Shown in pieces: positions 54,014 through 62,748 of a stretch of 64,000 nucleotides of DNA. The notes under the pieces were generated by a model, which was not told the origin of the DNA, ran no database searches, and saw only the letters and a program-made list of their open reading frames with translations. Every line of letters begins with the position of its first letter. The stretch's first letter is position 1. A program made the translations under genes and the position numbers. Source of the stretch: SpSt-398 sp041752235 (GTDB taxonomy: Bacteria; Bacteroidota; Bacteroidia; Chitinophagales; Chitinophagaceae); assembly GCA_041752235.1 (NCBI GenBank), contig JBGSHM010000006.1, positions 62,001 to 126,000 on the forward strand, given 5' to 3'.

Positions 54014-54386
54014 GGGGGCGCTTGGTTTTGACAGCATAGATCTTTGAAAGTGTAAGCATGTTCTGCGTTGCGTAATTAGCAGGCTAATCTGAATACGCAA
54101 AATTCAAATGGCAATACTCAGTATGCCATGGCTGCCTAATCAGTGATTAAGTAGTCATTAGGGCCGCGTGAGCAGGTTTGATCCGTTTCCAAGCTCCGCC
54201 GCCGACTCAAAACCAAAACGGGTTGCTATCGCCATAGGCTGTGCCGGCGGTCTAAGACTTATACAGCTAAGGTAATGATCGGTCGCCCGGTTTTCCAGTC
54301 ATTACCCGACACCCCAAACCGTGATAAGCATGTAGAAGACTTTTGGCGAATATGTTTGGACACCGGTTCGATTCCGGTCGCCTCCA
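54014..54386 (+). ncRNA. ssrA: tmRNA
   Basis: 373 bases. The 5' end GGGGGCG pairs with 3' CGCCTCC, discriminator A, and the T-arm reads CACCGGTTCGATTCCGGT. The mRNA-like part encodes the tag GNTQYAMAA from GGC at 54110 to the TAA at 54137-54139, close to the GETNYALAA tag of Bacteroides. Pseudoknot-forming stretches follow. The CCA is not encoded. It rescues stalled ribosomes together with SmpB. Confidence 0.95.
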
Positions 54387-54392
54387 CTAATT

Positions 54393-54431
54393 AGCCATTA
54401 GCTATTAGCCCTTAGCTAATAGCTAATGGCT
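54393..54431. terminator. 16-bp palindrome between tmRNA and a convergent gene
   Basis: AGCCATTAGCTATTAG (54393-54408) and its exact reverse complement CTAATAGCTAATGGCT (54416-54431) with a 7-base loop. There is no T-run, so it is more an RNA-processing or repeat element than a classic terminator. The same AGCTAA units occur at 39413-39472. Confidence 0.7.
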
Positions 54432-54432
54432 T

Positions 54433-54684
54433 CTAAGCGAACTTCCGCAACAAAACCCCCAGCGCATAATTCATGGCGCTTTTTAACACGGTTTCATCTT
54501 CCATTTCTTTTTCTGCTTTTTTTCGCAGGGTATCTTGTATGGCTTCTTTGGCCATATTCAATGGTTTGATGCTCTCGCGCAGGGAGTACCAATCCAGCCG
54601 CATTTTAACTTCGAGGGCTTCGCGTTTGTCTCTCAGTCTTTGCTTTTCGGCTTCAAGGTGTGCAATGTTTTTAAACTTTTTCAT
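54433..54684 (-). CDS. Small charged helical protein
   Basis: 83 residues from the ATG at 54684 (MKKFKNIAHLEAEKQRLRDK); an open extension to 54723 overlaps the previous gene and is unlikely. It is strongly charged, probably a coiled coil at ~5-40, with an amphipathic C-terminal helix (LKSAMNYALGVLLRKFA). Its start overlaps the end of the holin-like gene by 14 bases, so the two are coupled. No family recognised. Confidence 0.7.
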   Translation of the reverse strand: MKKFKNIAHLEAEKQRLRDKREALEVKMRLDWYSLRESIKPLNMAKEAIQDTLRKKAEKEMEDETVLKSAMNYALGVLLRKFA

Positions 54685-55036
54685 GGTCTTCTTCTTTTGG
54701 GTATAGGTGAAGAAGGATGGCATTCATGATCGGGACGCGGACAACTCTTTCGCGGGCGGCCCAGATGACCCAGGAAAGCAGCAGGTAGAACAGGCCCATG
54801 ATCAGGAACCCGCCCCAGACAGAACCGATCCAAATACCAATGAGAAAGGCCAGGCCAATGCTTCCCAGGGTTAACCCCAGAAAAATGACAAGCGCCACCG
54901 CCAGAAAGGCCAGCATATTACTCAGGAGCAGGGAGGTCTTTTCGGCTGTTTTCAATTTCAGCGTCTCGATCCGGTTGTCTACATAATCACGAAGGGTACC
55001 TGCCAGTTCCTCCGCTTTGGAGAATACTTTTTCCAT
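54671..55036 (-). CDS. Phage-holin-superfamily (PF07332-like) membrane protein
   Basis: 121 residues. An amphipathic N-terminus (MEKVFSKAEELAGTLRDYVDNRIETLKLK), two adjacent membrane helices (about 38-62 and 66-92), and a charged tail ending EEDHEKV. This is the pattern of the putative Holin-X family found in many non-phage chromosomes, often in an envelope-stress operon with YtxH/ElaB-like proteins. No phage genes are near, so it is not lysis-related. Confidence 0.8.
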   Translation of the reverse strand: MEKVFSKAEELAGTLRDYVDNRIETLKLKTAEKTSLLLSNMLAFLAVALVIFLGLTLGSIGLAFLIGIWIGSVWGGFLIMGLFYLLLSWVIWAARERVVRVPIMNAILLHLYPKEEDHEKV

Positions 55037-55048
55037 AATTCATTTTTT

Positions 55049-56098
55049 TTAATGTGTTGGAGAAGGTTCCTTGTTTTCAGTATCGTGAGTTATAAATTCA
55101 TTGGAATAGATACGGAATAAAAGAATGATATAATTCAGTAATAAAGGACCAAATACAAAACCAATAAAGCCAAACAGGCTTAAACCAACAATCACACCAA
55201 GAACGGTCACCACCGGATGGACATGCCCCCATTTTCTTAATAAAGTGATCCGGGACAGGTAATCAATGTTTCCGGTGACGATAAAACTATATAGCATCAA
55301 TCCGGTTGCATTCCAGGAGTCGCCGCTGGCATACATGAACAACACCAGCGGAACCCAGATGACCATGGTGCCCACCACCGGGAAAAAGGCAAAGACCCCG
55401 GTTAAAAACCCCCAAAGTACAAACCCTTTTACACCAAAAATCAGGTAGCCGATCAAAGCGGTTAGCCCCTGGATAAGGGATATCAGCGGAATACCAAGCG
55501 CACTGGCCCTGACAAGCCGTTTGGTTTCGGCGGCCAGTAATTGCACATTGTTTTGTTTCAACGGGATGATATGTCCCAGAAATTGTTCCATCTCTTTTCC
55601 ATGTACCAACATATAATACAACAGGAAAAGAAGCAAAGCCTGATTGGCCACTAGGTTCGCCGTATCATTGGCTAATTTGGGCAGGATGCCAGCGATCTTT
55701 TGCTGAAGTCCCTCAAGGGTTTCATTGGAAAAAAGAAACCATCCGGCATCCTTTTGCACTTTTTGTATGGCACTATTTGCTTCATTGAGAAAATACCCGG
55801 GATCTGCAAAAAAGGGTTGAACCTGCCCGGCTACCATCACCCAGGTTAAATAGATCAGCGTAACAGGTAACAGGAAAAATAAGAGCAGGTATAAACCAGC
55901 TGTCCATCCTTTATGCCATTTGCGATGATAGATCAATTGAAAATAGCTATTCCTGCTGAGGATATACAGGGTGATAGCCCCCAGCAGACCGGGGAGAAAG
56001 TAGAGAAGCTCCCTGACGACCACGAAAACCATCAGCAACAGGAGCAAGATGATCATTACCTGTTTGACCTGACGGTTAAAGGTAACCGGGGTGTTCAT
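55049..56098 (-). CDS. AI-2E family transporter (PerM/TqsA-like)
   Basis: 349 residues with about eight membrane helices. The middle has VRASALGIPLISLIQGLTAL and the C-terminal GFLTGVFAFFPVVGTMVIWVP typical of PF01594. Members export small molecules or act as sodium/proton antiporters. The substrate here is unknown. It lies 12 bases upstream of the holin-like gene. Confidence 0.9.
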   Translation of the reverse strand: MNTPVTFNRQVKQVMIILLLLLMVFVVVRELLYFLPGLLGAITLYILSRNSYFQLIYHRKWHKGWTAGLYLLLFFLLPVTLIYLTWVMVAGQVQPFFADPGYFLNEANSAIQKVQKDAGWFLFSNETLEGLQQKIAGILPKLANDTANLVANQALLLFLLYYMLVHGKEMEQFLGHIIPLKQNNVQLLAAETKRLVRASALGIPLISLIQGLTALIGYLIFGVKGFVLWGFLTGVFAFFPVVGTMVIWVPLVLFMYASGDSWNATGLMLYSFIVTGNIDYLSRITLLRKWGHVHPVVTVLGVIVGLSLFGFIGFVFGPLLLNYIILLFRIYSNEFITHDTENKEPSPTH

Positions 56099-56158
56099 AT
56101 CCGTAAGTTACCCCTATAATCCGGTAAAACGTATGATTCCGGTTAGGTTTCCCGGAAA

Positions 56159-57211
56159 TCAGCCCTTCAGGGAAGCCATATCGATAACAAAGCGGTATTT
56201 AACATCGCTGCGCAACATACGCTCATAGGCTTCATTGATCTGTTGCATGGGAATGACCTCCACATCGGAATGGATGTTCTTTTCGGCACAGTAGTCCAGC
56301 ATTTCCTGTGTTTCCTTTATCCCGCCTACCATCGAACCAATGATGCTACGGCGGTTAGTAATGAGGGAGAAGGGGCTTACTTTCGGTTCATGAACAGGTA
56401 ATCCAACCACCAACAGTTTTCCGTTCAGGTCGAGGAGGTCGAGGTAGGCTGTATAATCATGATCGGCAGAAACTGCATCAAGCAAAACATCAAAATGGTT
56501 GCGACTGGCTTTCATGGCTGCCTTGTCGGTGGTCAGTAAGAAATGATGGGCACCCAGTCGCCGGGCATCTGCTTCTTTTTTTTTGGAGGTACTGAGTACG
56601 GTGACCTCGGCTCCAAAAGAGGCGGCGAATTTCACCCCCATATGTCCTAATCCTCCCAAACCTATCACACCTACTTTCATTCCAGGACCCACCTTGGCAT
56701 ACCGCAAGGGTGAATAGGTGGTAATTCCTGCGCATAGAAGAGGTGCAGCACCTTTCAGGTCAAGCCGGTCATCTACCCGCAGTACATAATGCTCATCTAC
56801 GACGATCTGGGTGGAATACCCTCCCTGGGCTATCGTTACCCCATCGCGTTCCAGGCTATTATAGGTACCTGTCATTCCTTCTTCGCAATAATTTTCCCAG
56901 CCCGACGCACAATTTTTGCAGGTACGGCAACTGTCAATGAATACGCCGACACCCACCTTATCGCCTGTTTTAAAGCGTGTCACTTCTTTTCCTACCGCCG
57001 TTACTTGTCCAATGATCTCATGTCCGGGTACCATGGGAAACAGATTGCTTCCCCACTCTCCACGAGCCTGGTGAAGATCACTATGGCATACCCCGCTATA
57101 GAGGATGTCGATCCGCACATCCGTTGGCCTGATTTCTCTTCTTTCAAAATCATAGGGTGAAAGAGGGCTCTTTGGATCGTAGGCCGCATAAGCTTTGGTT
57201 GGGTATCCCAT
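56159..57211 (-). CDS. Zinc-dependent NAD(P) alcohol dehydrogenase (cinnamyl/YahK type)
   Basis: 350 residues. Catalytic zinc ligands in GVCHSDLHQARGEWG and GHEIIGQVTAVG; structural zinc four-Cys loop CRTCKNCASGWENYC; nucleotide-binding GVIGLGGLGHMGVKFAASFG. YahK-type enzymes reduce a wide range of aldehydes with NADPH. It lies 12 bases downstream of the GH3 glycosidase gene, so it may act on a sugar-derived aldehyde of the same pathway; this is inference. Confidence 0.95.
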   Translation of the reverse strand: MGYPTKAYAAYDPKSPLSPYDFERREIRPTDVRIDILYSGVCHSDLHQARGEWGSNLFPMVPGHEIIGQVTAVGKEVTRFKTGDKVGVGVFIDSCRTCKNCASGWENYCEEGMTGTYNSLERDGVTIAQGGYSTQIVVDEHYVLRVDDRLDLKGAAPLLCAGITTYSPLRYAKVGPGMKVGVIGLGGLGHMGVKFAASFGAEVTVLSTSKKKEADARRLGAHHFLLTTDKAAMKASRNHFDVLLDAVSADHDYTAYLDLLDLNGKLLVVGLPVHEPKVSPFSLITNRRSIIGSMVGGIKETQEMLDYCAEKNIHSDVEVIPMQQINEAYERMLRSDVKYRFVIDMASLKG

Positions 57212-57223
57212 TCTGTTGTTTTT

Positions 57224-59842
57224 TTATTTGATCTGTATCTCTCCTGTTAACACATTACTGGTCGTTTTGTTGGCAATGCCATCCTGTCCTCCGCCTACAC
57301 TGATACCCAATTTGCCATCGGGTTGAAAGAGTTGGCCTGTTTCCGGGTTAACCAGACTCATTTGTTCTGGAGACAGATGAAATTTAATCTCTTTTGATTC
57401 TCCCGACTTTAAAAAGACCCGTTGAAATCCTTTTAACGCCTTAATCGGAGCTTTTCCACTATAGCCAGGGAAGGAAAGGTACAATTGTGCCACTTCTTCA
57501 CCATCATAGGGTCCGCTATTTTTTAGGGTGACTGTAATCTCAAGATCACGGCCTTTGGGATATTCCACCGGGAGAAAAAGACCTCCATATTGAAAACGGG
57601 AATAGCTCAACCCAAATCCAAAGGGATAAAGGGCCCTGCCTTTAAAATAACGATAGGTGCGGTTCTCCATACCATACTCCAGGAAGGAGGGGAGGTCCTC
57701 ATCGCCTTTGTAAAATGTCACCGGCAAACGGCCTGCAGGGTTATAATCACCAAAGAGTACATCGGCTACGGCCGTACCGGCGCTTTGCCCACCATACCAG
57801 GTATTTAAAATGGCGGGGATATTTTCATCTTCCCAGGGAATAGCGATAGCACTACCGGTCATCATCACAAAAACCACCGGCTTGCCTGTCTTTTGCAGCG
57901 CCTTCATCATTTCTGTTTGCACTTTGGGCAACAGGATGCTGCTTCTGTCTCCACCATTGAATCCGGGTTCATTGACCGACATCTCCTCGCCTTCGAGTTG
58001 TGGGGAAATGCCACCAACAAAAAGGATCGCATCCGCATCTTTAACGCGATTCGCCAGGGCGGAAAAATCATTTTTCATGCGGACTCCAGGACGTAGAGAA
58101 ACGATGGCGAAATCATCTCCCTGCCAATATTCAAGTACGATCTTATATCGGGTATCTTTTTTCGCATCAAGGGTAATGGTTCTTGCACCCCAGCGGTTAC
58201 GGGTCCAGGCATTAATTTTCTCTTTGCCATCGACCATCAACCGGTATCCATCATCAGCATTCACCTCCAACGTAACTGGTCCATCGGCCAGGGCAACAAA
58301 CTCAGAGGTATAGCGGGCTGAAAACTGATTGGCCAGTAATCCATTCATGATCGCATCGCCCCGTTGCCAGGAATGATCCAGGCTGGATTCCATGCGTGTA
58401 CCTACCGGCATTCCTTTTAATTCCTTATTGGAGAAATACTCCGCATAAAATCCGGGCGCTCCTTTCCACATAAAGGCGCCACTCTTTTCGGAATAAGCCA
58501 ATAAGGTATCGTTGGTAAAATTGGTACCCAGTTCATATTGTATCTCGACCTTATCTCCGAGTTTTTCTTTTAATCCTTCCAAAACGGTTACTACACGCGA
58601 GGGGATGCCATTATAATTTCCCAATACAGCGATCCGGTTATTGGCATTGGGTCCGATGACGGCGAGTTTTTTTATTTTTTTGGAAAGGGGAAGCGTGTTT
58701 TTTTCATTTTTCAACAGCACAATGGACTGTTGCGCCATCTTGAGCGCATGTGCTTTATGGGCTGGTGCTTCCAGCGCCGTGGGTGGTGTATTGGCATAGG
58801 GAACCTTATCGGCGGGATCGAACATCCCTAACCGGTAACGAATGGTGAAAAGTCGTCTGACTGATTCATTGATCTGTGATTCGGCGATCAGACCACCCTT
58901 AACAGCACCTACCAGGGCCGTATAAACGGCTACACCACATTCCACATCGGTACCATGTATGAGGGCATCTACCGCGGCGGCCGTAGAATCTTTGTGTGTT
59001 TTGTGGTACCTGAAAAAATCATCCAGTCCCCAGCAATCGCTGGTTACATAGCCGGTGAATTTCCATTGCTTGCGCAAAATATCGGTCATCAGCAGATCAT
59101 TGGCGCAACAGGGTTGGGTATTGACGGCATTGTATGCACACATCACCCCGGCGACATTTGCATGTACGACCAATTCTTTAAATGCCGGGAGATAAGTATC
59201 CCAAAGATCATAGGTACTTGGGTTGAAATTATCGCTATGTCTGGTTGGTTCGGGTCCACTGTGTACGGCAAAATGTTTGGCACAAGCGGCAGCTTTCAGG
59301 TAACGGGGATCGGTGCCTTGTAATCCGCGGACAAAGGAATAACCCAATTGACCAGTCAGGAAGGGATCTTCTCCGTAAGTTTCTTGTCCTCTTCCCCAAC
59401 GGGGATCACGAAAGATATTGATGTTGGGTGTCCAATAGGTGAGACCCATATACCGTTCTCCATTTCTTCCTTGCTGGGTAGCAAGATTGTGTACTGCCCT
59501 TCCTTCGGTAGCGGAATAATCAGCCATCAAGGCAAGTGAGGCAGTATCCCAGGTGGCTGCCATACCGATGGCCTGGGGATAGGAAGTGGTCTTGTAAGGG
59601 GTTCTGGCCACGCCGTGTAAAACCTCATTCCACCAATCGTAAGCAGGTATGCCGAGCCGGGGAATGGCCGGAGCCGCATTCAGCATTTGCTGTACCTTTT
59701 CTTCCAGCGTCAGTCGGCTGACCAGGTCATTGACACGGTCTTCCATTTTTCGTGACGCATCCCACATGGGATATTTCTTATAATCCTGGGAAAAAGTAGA
59801 TAGACTTATCCCGATTGCCAGGAAGGAAAGCAGTTTTTTCAT
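57224..59842 (-). CDS. GH3 family beta-glycosidase with PA14 insert (beta-xylosidase-like)
   Basis: 872 residues, signal peptide to about residue 18 (STFSQ). The N-terminal barrel has the YDWWNEVLHGVAR motif of plant-type beta-xylosidases and nucleophile Asp in YVTSDCWGLDDF. The (alpha/beta)6 domain follows, with a PA14 insert at ~450-600 (GFYAEYFSNKELKGMP), and a fibronectin-III-like C-terminus (FGFGLSYSRFQY onward). It acts on xylo- or gluco-oligosaccharides in the periplasm. The operon with xylA makes beta-xylosidase the favoured activity. Confidence 0.92.
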   Translation of the reverse strand: MKKLLSFLAIGISLSTFSQDYKKYPMWDASRKMEDRVNDLVSRLTLEEKVQQMLNAAPAIPRLGIPAYDWWNEVLHGVARTPYKTTSYPQAIGMAATWDTASLALMADYSATEGRAVHNLATQQGRNGERYMGLTYWTPNINIFRDPRWGRGQETYGEDPFLTGQLGYSFVRGLQGTDPRYLKAAACAKHFAVHSGPEPTRHSDNFNPSTYDLWDTYLPAFKELVVHANVAGVMCAYNAVNTQPCCANDLLMTDILRKQWKFTGYVTSDCWGLDDFFRYHKTHKDSTAAAVDALIHGTDVECGVAVYTALVGAVKGGLIAESQINESVRRLFTIRYRLGMFDPADKVPYANTPPTALEAPAHKAHALKMAQQSIVLLKNEKNTLPLSKKIKKLAVIGPNANNRIAVLGNYNGIPSRVVTVLEGLKEKLGDKVEIQYELGTNFTNDTLLAYSEKSGAFMWKGAPGFYAEYFSNKELKGMPVGTRMESSLDHSWQRGDAIMNGLLANQFSARYTSEFVALADGPVTLEVNADDGYRLMVDGKEKINAWTRNRWGARTITLDAKKDTRYKIVLEYWQGDDFAIVSLRPGVRMKNDFSALANRVKDADAILFVGGISPQLEGEEMSVNEPGFNGGDRSSILLPKVQTEMMKALQKTGKPVVFVMMTGSAIAIPWEDENIPAILNTWYGGQSAGTAVADVLFGDYNPAGRLPVTFYKGDEDLPSFLEYGMENRTYRYFKGRALYPFGFGLSYSRFQYGGLFLPVEYPKGRDLEITVTLKNSGPYDGEEVAQLYLSFPGYSGKAPIKALKGFQRVFLKSGESKEIKFHLSPEQMSLVNPETGQLFQPDGKLGISVGGGQDGIANKTTSNVLTGEIQIK

Positions 59843-59866
59843 ATATCAATCGTTGTTTGAAGTGGA

Positions 59867-61039
59867 TCAACTGATTTTGGAACGCAGTAAAGCATATTCC
59901 ACACCTCTGAGTTCGGCGAGTCCTTTAAGCCGGCCGATGGCTGAATATCCCGGATAGGTTTTCTTCTTCAGGTCATCCAGCATCTGGTGTCCATGATCAG
60001 GTCGCATGGGTAGGGATAGCCCTCTTTTTTCCTGAATATCCTGCACGACATCGATGATGGCATGCATATCCGTATCTCCGGCCAGGTGGTCAGCTTCATA
60101 AAAATTTCCTTGCGGATCGCGTTTGGTATTTCGGAGGTGAAGGAAATGAACACGGTCACCAAAGCGGTTCAACATTTTTACCAGGTCATTATCGGCGCGG
60201 GCACCAAAACTACCCGTACAGAAACAAAGGCCATTGGCTGTAACCGGAACGGCTTCCAACAAAGCGGCGGCATCTGCCTCTGTACTGACGATCCGTGGCA
60301 ATCCCAGGATCGGATAGGGTGGGTCATCCGGGTGAATGGCAAGGGATAGGCCCAATTCTTCCGCCAACGGGGCTACTTCCTGCAGGAAAAAAAGCAGGTG
60401 TTTCCTCAATTGGTCAGCATCAATATGTTTGTATTTATCCAGTTCGGCAAAGATCTGTTCAGGGGTAAAGGCATCATCACTTCCGGGCAATCCAAGCATG
60501 GCATTGTGGTAAAGCTTTTGCTTTTCCTGTTCGGTCATATCCTTGAAACGGTCTTCTGCTTTTCGGATTTCTTCTGTTGAATAGTCTTTTTCAGCACCCG
60601 GTCTCTTCAAAAGAAAAAGATCAAATGCCACAAAAGCACTTCGCTCAAAATATAGAGCGCGGCTTCCATCGGCCATTTCGTAATCTACATGGGTCCGAAG
60701 CCAGTCGAGTACCGGCATGAAGTTATAGGTGATGACCTTCAAACCACAAGCCGCTGCATTTCGGAGGCTTGTCTTATAATTTTGGATGTGCAGAAGGTAA
60801 TCCCCGCTTTGACGTTTGATGTCATCGCTTACAGGAAGGCTTTCCACCACGGTCCAACTCATGCCAGCCTTTTCAATGACGGACTTTCTTTTCTCTATTT
60901 CTTCCACAGTCCAGACATCGCCAACCGGAATATGGTGTAAAGCAGTGACCACTCCCTCACAACCAGCCTGGCGAATATCCGCCAGACTAACCGGGTCATT
61001 TGGTCCGAACCATCGCATGGTTTGATGCATTCTTCGCAT
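59867..61039 (-). CDS. uxuA: Mannonate dehydratase
   Basis: 390 residues. It begins HQTMRWFGPNDPVSLADIRQ, then GCEGVVTALHHIPVGDVW, with metal-binding HPDDPP, FCTGSFGARADN and HLRNTKRD, all characteristic of UxuA. It dehydrates D-mannonate to 2-keto-3-deoxygluconate, the third step of glucuronate use. Together with xylA it points to glucuronoxylan as the substrate of this operon. No uxaC or uxuB is visible in the window. Confidence 0.97.
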   Translation of the reverse strand: MRRMHQTMRWFGPNDPVSLADIRQAGCEGVVTALHHIPVGDVWTVEEIEKRKSVIEKAGMSWTVVESLPVSDDIKRQSGDYLLHIQNYKTSLRNAAACGLKVITYNFMPVLDWLRTHVDYEMADGSRALYFERSAFVAFDLFLLKRPGAEKDYSTEEIRKAEDRFKDMTEQEKQKLYHNAMLGLPGSDDAFTPEQIFAELDKYKHIDADQLRKHLLFFLQEVAPLAEELGLSLAIHPDDPPYPILGLPRIVSTEADAAALLEAVPVTANGLCFCTGSFGARADNDLVKMLNRFGDRVHFLHLRNTKRDPQGNFYEADHLAGDTDMHAIIDVVQDIQEKRGLSLPMRPDHGHQMLDDLKKKTYPGYSAIGRLKGLAELRGVEYALLRSKIS

Positions 61040-61055
61040 AGTTACTCCTACTATT

Positions 61056-62684
61056 TTAACCCGCTATTCCCCAGGATGAGAAGTACATAAAGATACCAAT
61101 GATGATGGCGACAACAATTAAGGAAAGTGCCACATCCCAGGCATTCCATGATGCACGGCTGGCCGCTTTGTCCGAATCAACTGTTGTAGCAAAGGTCAAT
61201 CCCTCGATTTGTTCTTTCGAAGGTGGAGGCGTGGCGAAACTTACCACCACCATCACAACTACGGAGAACAGGAACAGGTAGATACAGAAATAAAGGAAAT
61301 TGATATGGGCAAAATCATATAAGATACCCGCAGGAAGTTCATCCTGTAACAATTGCAACGTGAGTTTGATCATACCCACCACAAACCCTGCAACCATGGC
61401 GGTATAGGCGCCTTTGGCATTGAGTCTGGGGAAGAAAACACCCAACAGAAATACCGCAGCGATCGGAGGCGCGAGATAGGATTGAACACTCTGCAAATAA
61501 TCATAAAGGCTGCTGGAGATACGTCCCATCAACGGGATCCACACCATTCCCAGGATCACGATTACGGCTGTGGCGATACGTCCCACCCGCACCAATTGTT
61601 TCTCAGTGGCTTCCGGGTGTTGTTTTTTATAAATATCAATGGTGTATAATGTTGAACAGGCATTGTAAACCGAGGCGAGTGAACTCATCAAGGCGGCCAG
61701 CAAACCACCGGCAAGAATACCCCGAAGGCCAACAGGCATGATCTGTTTTACCATTTCAGGGAAGGCCGCATTGGTGTCAGTCAATACAAGTTTTCCCTGT
61801 TCATGAAGCGCAAAGGCGATCAATCCGGGGATCAGGAAGATAAAGAAGGGGAGAAGTTTCAGAAAGGCAGCAAAGATGGTACCCCGGCGTGCTTCTTTTT
61901 CATTTTTTGCCGCCAGGCAGCGCTGTACTATATGTTGGTCGGTACACCAATACCATAGCCCCACGATCGGCGAGGCAAAGAGTAGTGCGACCCACGGATA
62001 TTCAGGGTCACTCAAAGGACGGAACATATTGAGTTTCTCCTTGGGGATAGAACTCATAAGCGCGTCCCATCCACCTACTTCACGCAAGCCAAAGAAGAGC
62101 AGGACACCTGAGCCGGCAAGTAATACGATGGCTTGAATAGCTTCCGTGTACATTACCGCGTGAAGTCCACCCAATACGGTGTATACGCCGGTCACCACCA
62201 CCAGAATGATGGCGCCTGTCCAAAAATCCACACCCAGGAACTGATTGAATACAAGCGCACCGGCGAAAATGGTCACAGATGCTTTGGCAATGATATAGCT
62301 AAACAGTTGTATGATCGATAACAGTCTTCTTGACTGGGGGTTGAAACGACGCTCCAGAAATTCCGGCATGGTATAAACTGAACTGCGGAGGTAGAAGGGA
62401 ACAAAAACCCAACCCAGTACAAGAACCAGATAGGAATGGAGTTCATAATGACCGAGTGCTGTACCAGACCGTGCTGCGGAACCAGCCAATCCGACGATGT
62501 GTTCACTCCCCACATTGGAGGCAAGGATGGAGGCGCCGATCACAAACCAACCCAGGTTTCTGTTGGCGAGAAAATAATCGGACGTGGTTTCCTTGCTTTT
62601 GCGGATGCTCCAAACAGAGACAAGCGCAATGATGACAAGGTAGAGGATGACAAAGATCCAATCGATGGTTCCGAGGAAGTTCAT
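61056..62684 (-). CDS. Sodium/sugar cotransporter (SSS family)
   Basis: 542 residues, about 14 membrane helices. SRKSKETTSDYFLANRNLGW-like start (SIRKSKETTSDYFLANRNLG), GSEHIVGLAGSAARSGTALG and the WYWCTDQHIVQRCLAAKN motif are typical of SGLT-type sugar carriers. Position between xylA and uxuA suggests import of xylose, xylobiose or a uronate. It is a different branch from the symporter at 21421. Confidence 0.93.
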   Translation of the reverse strand: MNFLGTIDWIFVILYLVIIALVSVWSIRKSKETTSDYFLANRNLGWFVIGASILASNVGSEHIVGLAGSAARSGTALGHYELHSYLVLVLGWVFVPFYLRSSVYTMPEFLERRFNPQSRRLLSIIQLFSYIIAKASVTIFAGALVFNQFLGVDFWTGAIILVVVTGVYTVLGGLHAVMYTEAIQAIVLLAGSGVLLFFGLREVGGWDALMSSIPKEKLNMFRPLSDPEYPWVALLFASPIVGLWYWCTDQHIVQRCLAAKNEKEARRGTIFAAFLKLLPFFIFLIPGLIAFALHEQGKLVLTDTNAAFPEMVKQIMPVGLRGILAGGLLAALMSSLASVYNACSTLYTIDIYKKQHPEATEKQLVRVGRIATAVIVILGMVWIPLMGRISSSLYDYLQSVQSYLAPPIAAVFLLGVFFPRLNAKGAYTAMVAGFVVGMIKLTLQLLQDELPAGILYDFAHINFLYFCIYLFLFSVVVMVVVSFATPPPSKEQIEGLTFATTVDSDKAASRASWNAWDVALSLIVVAIIIGIFMYFSSWGIAG

Positions 62685-62748
62685 ATAGCAGTTTTAAATG
62701 GCGAATAAAAAAGAGAGACAGGGCCCGCACAGGCAGGCCCTGCAATGA

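Noticed and set aside
54671..55036. Prophage remnant suggested by the holin-like gene
   Set aside because: No other phage genes are near; this holin-superfamily protein is common in ordinary chromosomes.
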